Positions 8,368 through 20,178 of a stretch of 64,000 nt of DNA are shown here, in pieces. The translations under genes and the position numbers were made by a program. Origin of the DNA: Tricholoma matsutake (taxonomy: Eukaryota; Basidiomycota; Agaricomycetes; Agaricales; Tricholomataceae); contig AP026544.2 in the NCBI GenBank assembly GCA_026075535.2, positions 11,346,001 through 11,410,000 on the forward strand, read 5' to 3'. The first letter of the stretch is position 1. Each line of letters starts with the position of its first letter. Below the pieces are notes generated by a model. That model did no database searches. It was not told the DNA's origin and was given only the letters and a program-made list of their open reading frames with translations.

Positions 8368-11300
8368 AGGGGTGGCCTGCCTCGATGCCAGGTACCACCG
8401 AACTTTCCGTCTGCTCTGTACTACTAGCCACTTTGAAAAATCAATCTATGCATTTAGATGTCAAAGTGGTAGGGACAGGCAGAGGAAAAGCCATCAAAAC
8501 CAAAGCCCTACTCGACTCTGGAGCAGGAGGGATATTCATGAGCCATGAATTTGCTGAGAGCAGCAGATTCGAACTGTACCCCCTGGAGAAGGTGATCAAG
8601 GTCAAAAATGTGGACGGAACCCCAAACAAGAAGGGGGAGATTTCCCACTATGCCAGGGGACTCTTGACGATCAATGGAAGGACTTTCCCAACGACCTTCC
8701 TCATTGCAGGATTGGGAAAGGAATCGATCATCCTGGGCCTGCCATGGCTCAGAAGAATCAATCCAGTAATTGACTGGAGAATTGGAACCTTCCAATTCAG
8801 GACGAATGACAAGACCCATCCTGAATTCTCACATGGAAGAGGAAGAACCCTTATTGGTAGGGTACAGACCAAGAAAACTGACGATGAACACTTGTCATGG
8901 CGTCAGAAGGGAACCGAAAAGGAGAAGAACCCCTTTGACATGACGAAGGAAGAACGACAGGCATGGTGCCAAGGCATCATCACTAGAGAACAAGAAAAGC
9001 TTGCCCTCAAGAAGAAAGCTGCTGAGGAAGAACAAGCACAATGGAGAAAGCTGGCCACCAGAGAGCTGGAGAAACTGGCTGCTAGGAAAGAAGAAGGACG
9101 ACTGGCAGCAGCCCGAATATTCACGAGAGAGAGGGAAAAGCTGGACCTCAAGAAAGAAGAACAGCGACTGGCACTGGCCCGGATAGTTGCAAAAGCAAGG
9201 GAAAAGATAGCCCTGAGAAGCAAGAAAGAAGAACTGGCAAAAGAAGAATGCCAAGAGCAATGCCAAAGAGTTGTTGCCAAGGTGAAACTGATGGGAGGAG
9301 TCCTCCATGAAGAACCAAGAAGAAGCAAGATGCCCGTCGAGACAAGAAAAGCAACAATCAAAGAAATCGACGATGAAGAGATCACAATTACAACTCTTCA
9401 AGATGCGGAGCTCATAGGGCCACAAGACGAAGAAGACACTGGGAAGGAAAACCCAGCACAGGCAAACCACAAACAGGCAACAGAACAGGCAACAGAAACA
9501 ACCGAAAGAGACACCTGAACTAAAGATCGAAGACGACGAGCTACTGGTCACCTACATCCAAGGAGAACCTGTCATTGGAATATTTGAGCCAGCTAAGACA
9601 CCGCTGACAGAGGAATATGATGAGCCAAGATACAGATATTCTCTGATGATGAAGACAATCTCTCAGATCGTAAAGGCAAAAGGATCACCGCAATATGCTT
9701 ATGGACAAAATATCTGGATTAGGGCAAAAACATCGGTCTCTCAGCACCTGACACACAAAAAGGAAGGAGACCCCGAACAAAAAACCCTAGATGAGCTACT
9801 CTCCGAACAGTACAAGGAGTACCGATGGATATTCGAAAAGCATCAGAACAATTCCCAGAATCAAGACCCTGGGATCACACGATCGAACTGAAACTGGACT
9901 TTGTGGCAAAGGATTGTAGGGTTTACCCGTTATCACCAGCAGAACAGAAGAAGCTCGATGAGTTCCTCAACGAAAGCCTGCAGAAGGGATACATTCAACC
10001 ATCAAAATAGCCCATGGTGTCGCCATTCTTCTTCATTGCAAAGAAGGACTTGGATGCACTATGACCCTGCCAAGATTACAGGTACTTGAATAATGGAACG
10101 ATCAAGAACACCTACCTGCTGCCGCTGGTAGGAGATCTGTTGGACAAACTGAGAGGGGCGAAATGGTTTACAAAATTGGACATCCAATGGGGATATCACA
10201 ATGTCAGGATCAAGGATGGAGATCAATGGAAGGCAGCCTTCAAGACGAACTGAGGGCTGTTTGAACCAACGGTGATGTTCTTCGGATTATGCAACTCACC
10301 GGTGACCTTCCAGGCAATGATGAATGAGATATTCCACAATATGATCAGAGAGGGATGGCTCGTGATTTACATGGATGACATCCTGATTTTCTCCAAGGAT
10401 CAGAATGAACACCAGGAAAGGACAAAGAGGGTACTGCAAAGACTGGCAGAGAACGAACTATACTTGAAACCGGAGAAATGCAAATTCGATGTCCACGAGG
10501 CGGAATTCTTGGGTCTGATCATCCAACCCAACAAAATTGCCATGGACAACACGAAACTGGCAGGTATACAGGATTGGCCAACCCTGACAAACATAAAGGC
10601 AGTCAGATCTTTCCTGGGATTCAGGAACTTCTACAGGAAGTTTATTGGACATTTTGCGGAGACAAGCAGACCGCTTAATGAACTGATGAAGAAGAACAAA
10701 ATGTTTGACTGGACAACAGAATGCGAACAGGCCTTTCAAATGCTGAAAAGGAAATTTGCAGAAGCACCGGTACTGCTGATGCCAGACCCGACAAAGCCAT
10801 TCACGATTGAATCAGATGCCTCAAAGCATGCAACAGGAGGAGTGCTGAGACAAAGGGATACAAATGGGGACTGGCATCTGTGTGGATACATATCGCATGC
10901 GCTAACACCAACGGAATGGAACTACGAGATCTACAACAGGGAGCTACTAGCAATAATACGATCACTAGAGACCTGGAGACACTACCTACTGGGTTCAGAA
11001 CACCCAGTGGTAATCCTGTTGGACCACAAGAACTTGACGTACTTCCGAACAGCGCAGAAACTGAACAGACAACAGGCAAGATGGAGCCTATTCCTGTCGG
11101 AATTCAACTTGCAAATCATCCATGTGCCTGGATCACAGATGGTACAGAGCAATGTGTTATCATGGAGAGCAGATCACATACTGGAAGAAGACAATGATAA
11201 TGAAGACGTCATGATGCTGCCAGAAACAGTATTTGGGAAATTCATTGACATGGAAATGCATGACTTGCTCACAGGGAGCATCATGAAAGATGACCTGGTG

Positions 11301-12680
11301 AAGAGCGCAATCAAGGCGCTAAAGACCAAAGGAACACCACCGATAAGATCAGCATTGGAAGACTGGAAGATAGAAGACGGCCTTCTATTCTTCCGAGACA
11401 GGTGCTATGTCCCTGACAATGGAGAACTACGGAAAAAGCTGGTGCAAAAATACCACAAAGGAGTGACCAGCAGACACCCAGGACAATGGCAAACAACCGA
11501 AATGATCAGGAGAGACTACTGGTGGCTGGGGATGATGACGTACATCAAGAACTACATTGCTGGATGCGCAATATGCCAGCAGATGAAGGTCAACACACAC
11601 CCAACAACCCCCCCACTACAACCAATCAAATCCGAAGCGACAAGACCATTTGCAATGGTGATGACAGATTTCATAACCGACCTACCGGAGTCCGATGGTT
11701 ATGATGCACTCATGGTCATGGTAGACCATGGGCTTATGAAGGGGGTAATTTTTATCCCTTGCAGGAAAACTGTAGATGCATTGGGAGTGGCCACCCTCTA
11801 CCTGGACAATGTCTACAAATGATTCAGCCTCCCAGACAAGATCATCTCCGACAGGGATCCCAGATTCGCCTCGTAGCTCTTCCAGGAGCTAGGGAGATTG
11901 CTTGGAATCAAGCTGGCAATGAGCACAGTGTACCATCCCCAGACCAACGGGGAGACAGAATGGGTGAATCAAGAAGTGGAAGTGTACCTACAGATCTTCT
12001 GCTCAAACAATCAGGAGAATTGGAAGCACCTCCTCCCGACCATGGAGTTCATGCACAACCAGAGAATGCACTCCATACAGAAGAACTCCCCGTTCTACCT
12101 CATGATGGGCTATGAGCCCAAGGCAATCCCACTCCCATACCTGAAAATGAAGATACTGGCCATAGAGAAGTGAATCATCGCACTGCAATGGGCCCGAGAT
12201 GAAGCGAAGGCAACTCATGAGTTAGCCAGACAGATGATGGTGGAAAGAACGACAAGGCACTTCACCCCATTCAAAGAAGGAGACAGAGTGTGGCTAGAAG
12301 CAAAGAACTTCAAGACGACACATGCAACAAGGAAGCTCGCACCAAAGAGAGGACCGTTCACTATCGAGAAGGTCCTGAGCCCACTCTTCTACCAGCTGAA
12401 GTTGCCAGAACAATGGAAAATACACCCTGTATTCCATGTGGCACTTCTTTCCCCATACAAAGAAACTGAGACACATGGACCGAACTTCCCAGAACCACCG
12501 CCCGACCTGATAGAAGGCGAATCTGAGTATGAGGTGGAAGCGATCATTGGACACAAGAAGAAAGGAAAGACCATGCACTTCCTAGTGAAGTGGGTCAGAT
12601 ACCCGACCTCAGAGAACTCATGGGAGCCCGAGAGAAACCTGAAGCATGCCAAGACAATCCTAGGGGCATATAAACAGTGA
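8368..12680 (+). pseudogene. Chromovirus A Pol: protease, RT, RNase H, integrase, chromodomain
   Basis: Protease: ALLDSGAGGIFMS with the catalytic Asp at 8513-8515, then GLPWLRRINPVIDW. Next, an unusual Lys/Glu-rich coiled-coil spacer (about 8950-9270). RT follows, with LDIQWGYHN and the catalytic YMDD at 10368-10379. RNase H has TIESDASKHATGGVL (about 10804). Integrase has a zinc HHCC region (about 11450-11580), the core starting at MTDFITD, and STVYHPQTNGETE. A chromodomain (VKWVRYPTSENSWEPERN, about 12583-12640) ends at TGA 12678-12680. Damage: frameshifts near 9490-9510 and 9840, and stops at 10008, about 10060, about 10250, 11820, about 11874 and about 12171, most of them TGA where CGA is expected. 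The chromodomain would target integration to marked chromatin. Confidence 0.92.
8950..9270 (+). repeat. Coiled-coil repeats between protease and RT of A
   Basis: About four units of 22-25 residues beginning REQEKLALKKK, RELEKLAARKEEG, REREKLDLKKEEQ and KAREKIALRSKKEE. They are heptad-like and very rich in K/E/R/A. Most Ty3 Pol proteins have only a short linker here. It lies within the open frame of 8385-9518, so it was translated in the ancestor. Confidence 0.7.
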
Positions 12681-12929
12681 TGACAGCTGTAGAAACCCCA
12701 TGCAGCACTTCTCTCCCTGTACAAAGAAACTGAGAACCCCCTTTCTACCGACACCACCAACTCATTGACACTGCCCGAGGCAGCATGAACAAAAAGACCC
12801 CAATCATAGTCCGAGTTCGGACATGATCTATTCCTCCATTGCACCCCACGACCCCGCCCCACCTCCTGATTAGAGGAGAAGAGAAGATTTTGATCAAAGT
12901 CAGTGACTTCGAAGATAGAGAGAGGGTGA

Positions 12930-13620
12930 TGTTACGATTTTCATTATTGTAACCCAGGACGACTGGACGTACACCAGCAAGACTGGGTACTTCATTTTTT
13001 CCTTCACATATGACTTGACTCATTTTGATGGGAGACACCTTGATGCCTGGCTCCCACCATCTGACATGCTGCACCGCAGCACCCCTTGACATCGGACCCT
13101 GGACATCAGACGCCTCATGCTTGGCATGAGGCTTATCTTCTATTGTTCTTTGACATGCTGCGCCACAGCACTCCATGACATCGGATGCCTCATGCTAGGC
13201 ATGAGGCTTATTGTTCTATTGTTCCTTCTATTATTACTTGACAAGGATCTCATATTCCGATTGGACGATAGACATCTCTAAACTGTATATAAGCTACAGT
13301 AATACTGCCTGTATTCCTTAGCTTGACCTAATTCAAATAACAGTCTTAGACTCAACCAGAAAACTCAACAGCTTAGGAAGGCCCTAGCTGTGATAACTCA
13401 AACTCAACAGTTGGAAAGCCTCCAACTGTGATACACAAACCGACGGTCTACTCAGAAAGCCTCTGAGTACAGATAGCCATGATTACTTGAGGAAGCACCC
13501 AAGCGAAGGCAGGAAGCCTGATACGCTAGGAAAGTCTCCTAGCGCAATATTGATACAGTTGGAAAGCCTCCAACTGCGATATACAACTCAAGGATTGAGT
13601 CAAGACCTATAGTCTTAACA
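12930..13620 (+). repeat. Chromovirus A 3' LTR with internal duplication
   Basis: 691 bp, preceded by a purine-rich tract (12911-12928). Relative to the 5' LTR it has an extra unit: GACATGCTGC... at 13063-13151 and again at 13152-13226. The two units are clearly diverged from each other (one lacks about 16 bp), plus about 12 extra bases near 12990. TATATAA, the AGCTTGACCT self-primer segment and the stem-loop ladder are all kept. The hairpin with CTAGGA arms in the 5' LTR has full 8 bp CGCTAGGA / TCCTAGCG arms here. Confidence 0.92.
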
Positions 13621-13958
13621 ATATAATCCTTGCTGAAGCTGCCATACCCAGTCTTCATGACCTGGTTCCTCAAACCCTTCAGGCTGTTGCATGTACTGGA
13701 CTTCATCATCAGGGAGGACCCCATAAAGGAAAGTGGTTTTGACATCGATCCGTTGGGCATCCCAACCCAGAGAGGCGGCTATGTGAAGCAAGATTCGCCA
13801 AGATTCCATGCGTGCAGTAGGTGAGGTTGTCTTAGTATAGTCCCTACCATAAATTTGTTCAAAACCCTGAAAGACGAGTCAGACTTTCCACCTCACGGCA
13901 TGGCCATTTTCATCACACTTGATATGGAAAACTGGTTGGCCCTTATGAATCCGTTTAC
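13621..13958 (-). pseudogene. Copia B Pol, middle RT segment between insertions A and C
   Basis: Minus strand reads, from 13958 down: RIHKGQPVFHIKCDENG, then LVFQGFEQIYGRDYTKT (the copia KxRLVxQGFxQxxGxDY block), then IDVKTTFLYG and VQYMQQPEGFEEPG, ending QLQQGLY at the ATATA site. It contains an in-frame TGA before LVFQGF. It links 20179-20397 (N-terminal RT) with 2934-4042 (C-terminal RT/RNase H), showing one copia ORF cut twice. Confidence 0.9.
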
Positions 13959-14360
13959 TGTTTTGGTGACACCCACTATCTGCTAGCTAAGACTGTGCAG
14001 GTTCTCTCTACAAGAAGGGGGCAGGATCTGCACTTGTGATGGGGGAATTGATGGTTTTGATGTGAGGGGTTATTAATAGGTGAGTTTGTTGAGATAGGCC
14101 TTTCACACTGAAAACGTAGGTGGAATACCTAAGAGAACACAACTGGGGTCCCCTAGGCATATATTTAGGGTTTATATACTATGTTACATATATTGTACAT
14201 TGTTGTTACTGACGCACTCGTACATGCGCATACATTTTGATGCGTGCAAAATAAAATTCTCACACTATCAAAGTGTAGCGTAATTTGGCATCATGTAGCA
14301 TAATTCGACATAATAAAATAAAAATGAAATTTTATTAGGTAATGGGGTGGTTTCCTAACA
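13959..14360 (-). repeat. Chromovirus C 3' LTR
   Basis: 402 bp, matches 19777-20178. Its outer end has decayed (TGTTTTGGTG against TGTTAGGGCG). TATA box (complement of 14171-14178) and self-primer segment AGTTGTGTTCT (complement of 14134-14144) are 34 nt apart. A polypurine tract AAAAGGGGGG (minus strand, 14363-14374) abuts the LTR. Confidence 0.92.
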
Positions 14361-14371
14361 TTACCCCCCTT

Positions 14372-16504
14372 TTATGCCTCGACTTCCAGGCGAGAAAATA
14401 TTACATCTGTCCCCTCTGTGAAATTTTGGTATGGCCGGAATTTCATCCCCTCATACACCATTCTTGCAATGCGACACGGAGCATTTGGATTATGTTTAAA
14501 GAATTGGGCGATCACGTTATGCACTCGCTTACAATTCTCTTCAGGTTTCCATGAATTATTTTTGTCAGTATAGTTTTTCCACTTTATTAAGAACTCCAAT
14601 TTGTTCCATCAAAGACATGAGTCTAGAATTTCTTCAACTATGTATTCTGGAGCACCTTCTACTATTATCGGAGGTTGTGGAGTAGTTTGTTGGCCAGGAA
14701 TAGTGGGTGGGCGGTAAGGGCGTAGGCGGCATACATTAATCTCAGGATCAATCTTGAATGATCGGGGTAATTTTAGCACTACCGCATTAGGCAAGATTAC
14801 TTTAGAGATCGCATATGGGCCAACTTGTTTTTCTGTAAGTTTCCTCAAAGGTTGTGGAATATTCAGGTCCTTGGTACTTAGCCATACCAAGTCACCAACT
14901 TTGTACTCTGGAGTGTGTGCTCGAGTACGATCTGCATGTCGCATCATGTCATCACATGCTTTCTTCAATGCCGCTTCTGCTTCTTCTTGTACCTTTTGCA
15001 TCTTAGATACAAAGTCTTCTACTGACTGTACTTTGACTTCCCTTCTGGGTTCTACTCCCATGCGAGGATGATATCCATAATTCGCAAAAAAGGGTGACAT
15101 ACAAGTAGCCGAATGGAATTTGTTATTGTGGGAAAATTCGGCAATTGCCAGCCATTCAGGCCAGTTGGTTTGCCTGTAGTTGACAAACATACGTAGGTAC
15201 TGCTCCAACTCCTGGTTCATTCCCTCTGTCTGCCCATCAGTCTGCAGGTGATATGCCATAGATAATTTAGTTTGAATTCCCAATATGTTGTTCAGTTCTC
15301 GCATAAATGTGGAAGCAAATTGTGGTCCACGATGAGAGATAACTGTATCGGGTAACCCACATAACCGCCATACCTGATTTAGATAGAGGCGTGCCAAGCC
15401 CAATGATGAGGTTTCTGTAGTAGTAGGAATAATATGGACCTCCTTTGTGAAGCAGTTGCATACTACAAATATTGCATTGTACCCTTGAGCCTCAGGTAAT
15501 CCAGTAATAAAATCCACAGATATATCTTGCCATGGTGCTTTAGGTATAGGGTTCAGCATTAATTTTCCTGCAGGTTTCTCTGGAAATTTCTTCCCCCTCA
15601 TGCACGTATCACATCCATCCACATACCCCAACACATACTTCGAAATTCTGGGCCACCAATAATTTCTCATTACTAATTCCAACATCTTCCATCTTCCTGG
15701 GTGTCCGGCAGTCAGTGTATTATGATGTAACTGGATGCTCTCCCTTCACAAATCCTGATCCTTCAGTACACACACTTTTTCTCAAAACAACACCAACCCT
15801 TGTTCCTCAGCCCATTCATCTCCTTTGATATTACCTTTCTTCTCTCCCTTCAGAGCTTTCATGGCTTCCACTACTTCATTGTCCATTTCTGAACATTGTC
15901 TAATTTTAGACAACATTTCCATTTCCGAGCTATCTATCAATAAATGCCCTTGATGCATAGCGCAGATGCGAAAGTATTTGGGTTTGAGCAAGGTAACATT
16001 CTTATTGTCCTCCTCCACCCCCCCTTTATGACCAATACATCTGGATAATGCATCTGCTTTCCTCATTAAGCTTCCCACTTTGTGGACCAAGTGAAAATTG
16101 AAACACAATAGGAATAGTGCCCAACATGCTTGCCGGCGATTAAGCTTTTTAGCGGACATGAAGTATTGCAGATTTTGATGATCCATCCAGATCTCAATCT
16201 GATGTGTACATCCCTCCAAATAATGCCTCCACACCTCCAATGCTCATATTATCCCCAACATCTCTTTGTCATGCACATCATAATTCCTTTCCACATCATT
16301 CAACCCTTGGGACAAATATGCACAAGGATGCCATTTGTCATCTTCGCACAGCATTGATAATACTGCTCCAGTAGCAAAATCGGATGCATCAGATTCCACT
16401 CGCAAAGGGCATGTGAAATCTACTGGGGCTAATATTGGTCCCTCCACAAACTTTCTCTTCAACTCCTCAAACGCTGTCTGCTGCTGCTCTCCCCACCTCC
16501 ACAC
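14372..16504 (-). pseudogene. Chromovirus C Pol, RNase H, integrase and chromodomain
   Basis: RNase [16 protein letters not shown] and [20 protein letters not shown] (16504-16244), interrupted by a stop at 16241-16243, then EVWRHYLEGCTHQIEIWMD. Integrase (15685-14609, 358 residues open): zinc region ending CDTCMRGKKFPEKPAG, core ISVDFITGLPEAQGYN, second Asp in a decayed VISHRGPQFAS (usually SDRGPQF, so the Asp is now His), then MAYHLQTDGQTEGMNQE. Chromodomain split by a stop: YIVEEILDSCL, then LIKWKNYTDKNNSWKPEENC (about 14580-14520). The loss of the catalytic SDRGP aspartate and the stops mean no activity. Confidence 0.9.
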
Positions 16505-16513
16505 TACTCCCTT

Positions 16514-18196
16514 TCACATAAGGTTATGTAAGGGTGTGGCAATTTTAGAAAAATTGTGCACAAAGCAACAATAATAATTTGTGAGTCCCAAGAAGGCTTG
16601 AACCTCCTTGACACGGGTGGGCGCAGGCCAATCTGTGATCGCCTGTACCTTGATCAGATCCATTTTGATCCCGTCAGGGCCGATCAATAATCCTAGGAAC
16701 TCAATCTTGCTTGCCCCAAACACACACTTCTCCGGTTTCAAAAATAGATCATTCTCCGCCAACCTCCGTAACACCTCCTGCACTATCACCTCATGATTTT
16801 TTTCATCCTCCATGAATATCAGAATGTTGTCAATAAATATTATTACCACACCTTTGTCTATTATGTCCTTGAAAATGTTGTTCATCATATTTTGAAAGGT
16901 CAGGGGACTATTAGTCATCCCAAAAAACATGACAAGCAGCTCGAAGGATCCTCAACACGTGGCAAATGCAGCCTTCCACTCATTTCCTTTCTTTATTTGT
17001 ACATTGTTGTATCCCCATCGTAAATCCATTTTTGTGAAGATTTTGGCTTTTCCCACCTTGTCAATTATTTCTGAGATCAATGGCAGGGGGTACGCGTTCT
17101 TCACTGTCCACTCATTCAGATACCTATAATCTGTACACATCCTCTTTCTTTGGTCTTTTTTTGGCACAAAGAATATTGGTGACGTCTGCAGTGATTTTGA
17201 AGGTTGTATGTATCCTTTGCGCAATTGCTCCTTCAGGAATGCATCCACTTCTTCTTGTTCCATTGGAGATAATGGATATACCTTCGACTTCTTCGGCACA
17301 AACCCTGGCTTCATCTCGATTGCATGATCCCATGGCTTCCACACTGGCATTCGCTCAGATTCCTTCTTCTGGAACACTGACAGATATTCATGATACACTT
17401 TTGGCACCCATTCCTCCACTGGCTTCTCCACCTTCACGATATTCTTGTCCCATGACTGTCCTCCATGAATTGCTCTAAAGGTTTGCTTCTGCTCTTCTTT
17501 CTTGATCATGATTGGAACTTCCTCATTTGGCATTTCCTCATCCTCCACTTCCTCCATCATAACAGAATACTTTCTCAGACATTCTTTCTCTTTCTTTTTC
17601 CTTTTTTCCTTCTTCATCTTCCTCCCATACACATTACATTCCTTAGGACAATGAGTCATTTGTACTTTCCCAGTTTTCCAATCAATTTCGGGATTATGCT
17701 TCCATAACCACAGACATCCTATTATTAGATTTGTTTTCCCAAGATCGCACACTTCAAATACTGCTCGCTCCTGATGCTCCTGATACCTTAGTACCATAGT
17801 CACCTCCTCCTTGATAGTTCCTCCATGATTGACTGTTCCGTCAATATTGTACACCATTATAGGTTGCGCCAGCTTGCGTGTGTTAATACCATTTCCAGTA
17901 ATTAAGGATTGATTAATAAATAATCCTGTAGCACCACTATCAAGCAACGCTTCCACATCAATCACTGCATGCGTGTCCACTGTCTTCAGTCCCACAGTCA
18001 AGGTGATTTTGGGTTCTATTCGCGCAGAGCAAATAAAAAATTTAGGGGTTTTCGGAAATGATGCGTGACAATTTTCTTTGTCACATGATTGACAACAGTT
18101 GTACTCCTCCTCGATTTCCTTTTCTGATTTACTCTGGGTTTCCTCGGATACTAATACATTGTAATGATTCTGGGTCACCAATGGGGAAACCTTCAC
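16514..18196 (-). pseudogene. Chromovirus C Pol, protease and reverse transcriptase
   Basis: Protease: [16 protein letters not shown], then [19 protein letters not shown] starts near [17 protein letters not shown] and includes [18 protein letters not shown] and [14 protein letters not shown] stop near 16950 splits it. After that MFFGMTNSPLTFQNMMN and the catalytic motif, which reads FIDNILIF instead of FIDDILIF: the second catalytic Asp has become Asn (GAC/GAT to AAC/AAT, a G-to-A change). Compare D, where FIDD is intact. Confidence 0.9.
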
Positions 18197-19290
18197 TGGG
18201 ACTCTTCCACAAAATTCTTCTGCTTGCCTTCCTCTGGCTTCACTTCCTCGATTGTAGCTTCCCTAATCTTTCTTTTCTGCCTACAATTCCTAGATATGTG
18301 TCCTAACTGCCCACAATTAAAACATTTAAGTGGGGCTTGTCTCCCTGCTTGATCAACCTCCATTGCCTCTGCTGGTGCTGCTGACTCCGTAACTATAGGT
18401 GTCACTGCCATGGCCAGTGGCTGTGCCCTCGGAGCTTGTGCCTGAGGTGCCTTTCCTTTCTCGGACTTTCCTCCTGATGACTTTCCAAATTTACTACTTC
18501 TGTACATCGACTTTGACTCCGCCTGTTCCTGCCAATATTGCCAGTCAAGGCGCATTGCCCAATTATACCACTCGTCCAACTTCTCTGGCATAGAAGGTAG
18601 TCAGTAGATAGACTTGAATAAAGAAGTATTTAATCCTGCTTTCAAAAACTCTACCAACATGGCTTCTCCCATGTCCATTTGTGAAGCTTCTGCTTTGAAC
18701 TGCAAAATAAATTCATCTGCCATTAGGGAACCTTGGCGCATGGTCTTTAATTTAGCATTGGCTGTCGCCTTTGGATTAGGATCTCCAAACTGTGCCTCCA
18801 ATCTCTCCAGAAATTCCTTGAAGGTTGCAAATGGTTTATTTCCCACAGCAATTTGATTAATAGCCTCGTTTCTCCAGAACTGTGCTTTCCCCCCCTGAAT
18901 GTATGAGAGAGCAAACATTATCCTAGACTCGGCTGTACAAAACTCTGGCTTCCTCCCATGGATGTACAATACTATAGAACTGATGAAGGATTTTGTATTC
19001 TCCATGGTACCGTCAAAGATTTGCAAGGGCGCGTACTTAGGTAAGCGCACTTTTCCATTTCCAGATTTCTCTGCCATCTCATCCTCCTGCGATATCCACT
19101 CCACCATCTCCTCCATCTCATCATCTCTTTCTCCTGTCATCTCCGGCTGTACTTCCGCTTCTCTGGGCTGTGATGCTGCCAACACTGACACTAATTGGGA
19201 CATTTGCACTGTAAGCGCATCAATTTTCGCCTCTAGTGCTAGTGTGGGAACAGGATTAGGGCCAGGATTAGAAGTTGAAGGTTCAGACAT
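18193..19290 (-). pseudogene. Chromovirus C Gag with CCHC knuckle
   Basis: Starts MSEPSTSNPGPNPVP, the first ATG after the leader. Capsid-like region FDGTMENTKSFISSIVLYI ... EFLERLEAQFGDPNPKATA ... EFLKAGLNTSLFKSIY, then one stop at 18601-18603, then a 132-residue continuation with basic/Ala-rich linker and the zinc knuckle CFNCGQLGHISRNC. Only one stop breaks Gag. A second stop separates it from Pol, whose frame begins at once (18196), so Gag and Pol may be separated by a frame change as in A. Confidence 0.88.
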
Positions 19291-19763
19291 AATTGTAAAA
19301 TCTGTGATGAATCACTTCTTTGACAAATTCAAGATTTTTTCTTCGAGACCTCTCCAAATGTTTACGGGTCACGTGATCATTCGTCAATTGTTCATCATTC
19401 GTTCGTCGTTCATCGGGCGCCTAATTTGACACTTCAGATCAATAACCCTTCCAACAGTGCCTGATCTCGGAGATAACACTGAATTTGGCTTGTAACTAAA
19501 ATAGTCATCCGAATAGAGTGATGTAAATTGTAACTAAACCAGATCCAATTGGTTGTCTGGTTGCAGCTGTCCTAATGACGAGCGCTGCCTCTCGATCACT
19601 GGCAGTCGCAATGTAAGGCGAGGCCTGGTGTCAGCTTACGAAAGAAAAGGTAGATTACATATATACAAGTACTTCCGGCTCATGCCAAAAGGATGAGTAA
19701 TCAGATGTGGCGCAGTGAAACAATGACGTATGCACAAGTAAGAGAAGGCGCACTGGTATAGGA

Positions 19764-19774
19764 AGTTGTGTTCT
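19764..19774 (-). promoter_or_regulatory. Putative self-priming primer-binding site of C
   Basis: On the minus strand the sequence 2 nt beyond the 5' LTR is AGAACACAACT. It is the perfect 11 nt complement of AGTTGTGTTCT (complement of 19952-19962) in the 5' LTR. That segment starts 34 nt after the TATA box (complement of 19989-19996), the same spacing as in A and D. Confidence 0.68.
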
Positions 19775-19776
19775 TC

Positions 19777-20178
19777 TGTTAGGGCGACACCCACTATCTG
19801 CTAGCTAAGACTGTGCAGGTTCTCTCTACAAGAAGGGGGCAGGATCCACGCTCGTGATGGGGGAATTGATGGTTTTGATGCGAGGGGTTATTAATAGGTG
19901 AGTTTGTTGAGATAGGCCTTTCACACTGAAAACATAGGTGGAATACCTAAGAGAACACAACTGGGGTCCCCTAGGTGTATATTTAGGGTTTATATACTAT
20001 GTTACATATATTGTACATTGTTGTTACCAATGCACTCGTACATGCGCGTACATTTTGATGCATGCGAAATAAAATTCTCACACTATCAAAGTGTAGTGTA
20101 ATTTGGTGTCATGTAGCGTAATTTGACATAATAAAATAAAAATGAAATTTTATTAGGTAGTGGGGTGGTTTCCTAACA
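19777..20178 (-). repeat. Chromovirus C 5' LTR
   Basis: 402 bp, TGTTAGG...CCTAACA ends, TSD TTTAC on its outer side (20179-20183). The leader between it and Gag (19291-19776) holds no ORF and is shared with D and, as a fragment, with 54875-54960. Confidence 0.93.

Larger units (their letters stand above)
4043..13620 (+). mobile_element. Ty3 chromovirus LTR retrotransposon A, nested in B, carrying E
   Basis: LTRs at 4043-4632 and 12930-13620 start TG and end CA, and are flanked by ATATA at 4038-4042 and 13621-13625. Inside, on the plus strand: Gag with a CCHC knuckle, then protease, RT, RNase H, integrase and a C-terminal chromodomain. That order defines Ty3/gypsy chromoviruses. Removal of A restores the copia B RT frame, so A is the younger insertion. 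A is in turn split in gag by E. Several TGA/TAG stops and at least two frameshifts in pol make it inactive. Confidence 0.94.
13959..20178 (-). mobile_element. Ty3 chromovirus C, nested in copia B
   Basis: 402 bp LTRs (13959-14360 and 19777-20178) and TTTAC duplications at 13954-13958 and 20179-20183. Minus strand: leader of about 486 bp, Gag with CCHC knuckle, protease, RT, RNase H, integrase and chromodomain. It is a different family from A but closely related to D at 41549-47781 (same LTR length, near-identical proteins). Its integrase ORF is still long and open, but the RT catalytic motif is altered and several stops occur, so it is inactive. Confidence 0.94.

Noticed and set aside
8895..9551. 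A 218-codon minus-strand ORF rich in Ser, Phe and Leu
   Set aside because: Antisense shadow of the Lys/Glu-rich coiled-coil linker of Pol A. It only looks like a membrane protein because AAG/GAA codons read TTC/CTT on the other strand.
14609..15685. Calling the 358-codon integrase ORF of C a functional gene
   Set aside because: It lacks its upstream domains, has HRGPQF in place of the catalytic DRGPQF, and the element has stops on both sides.
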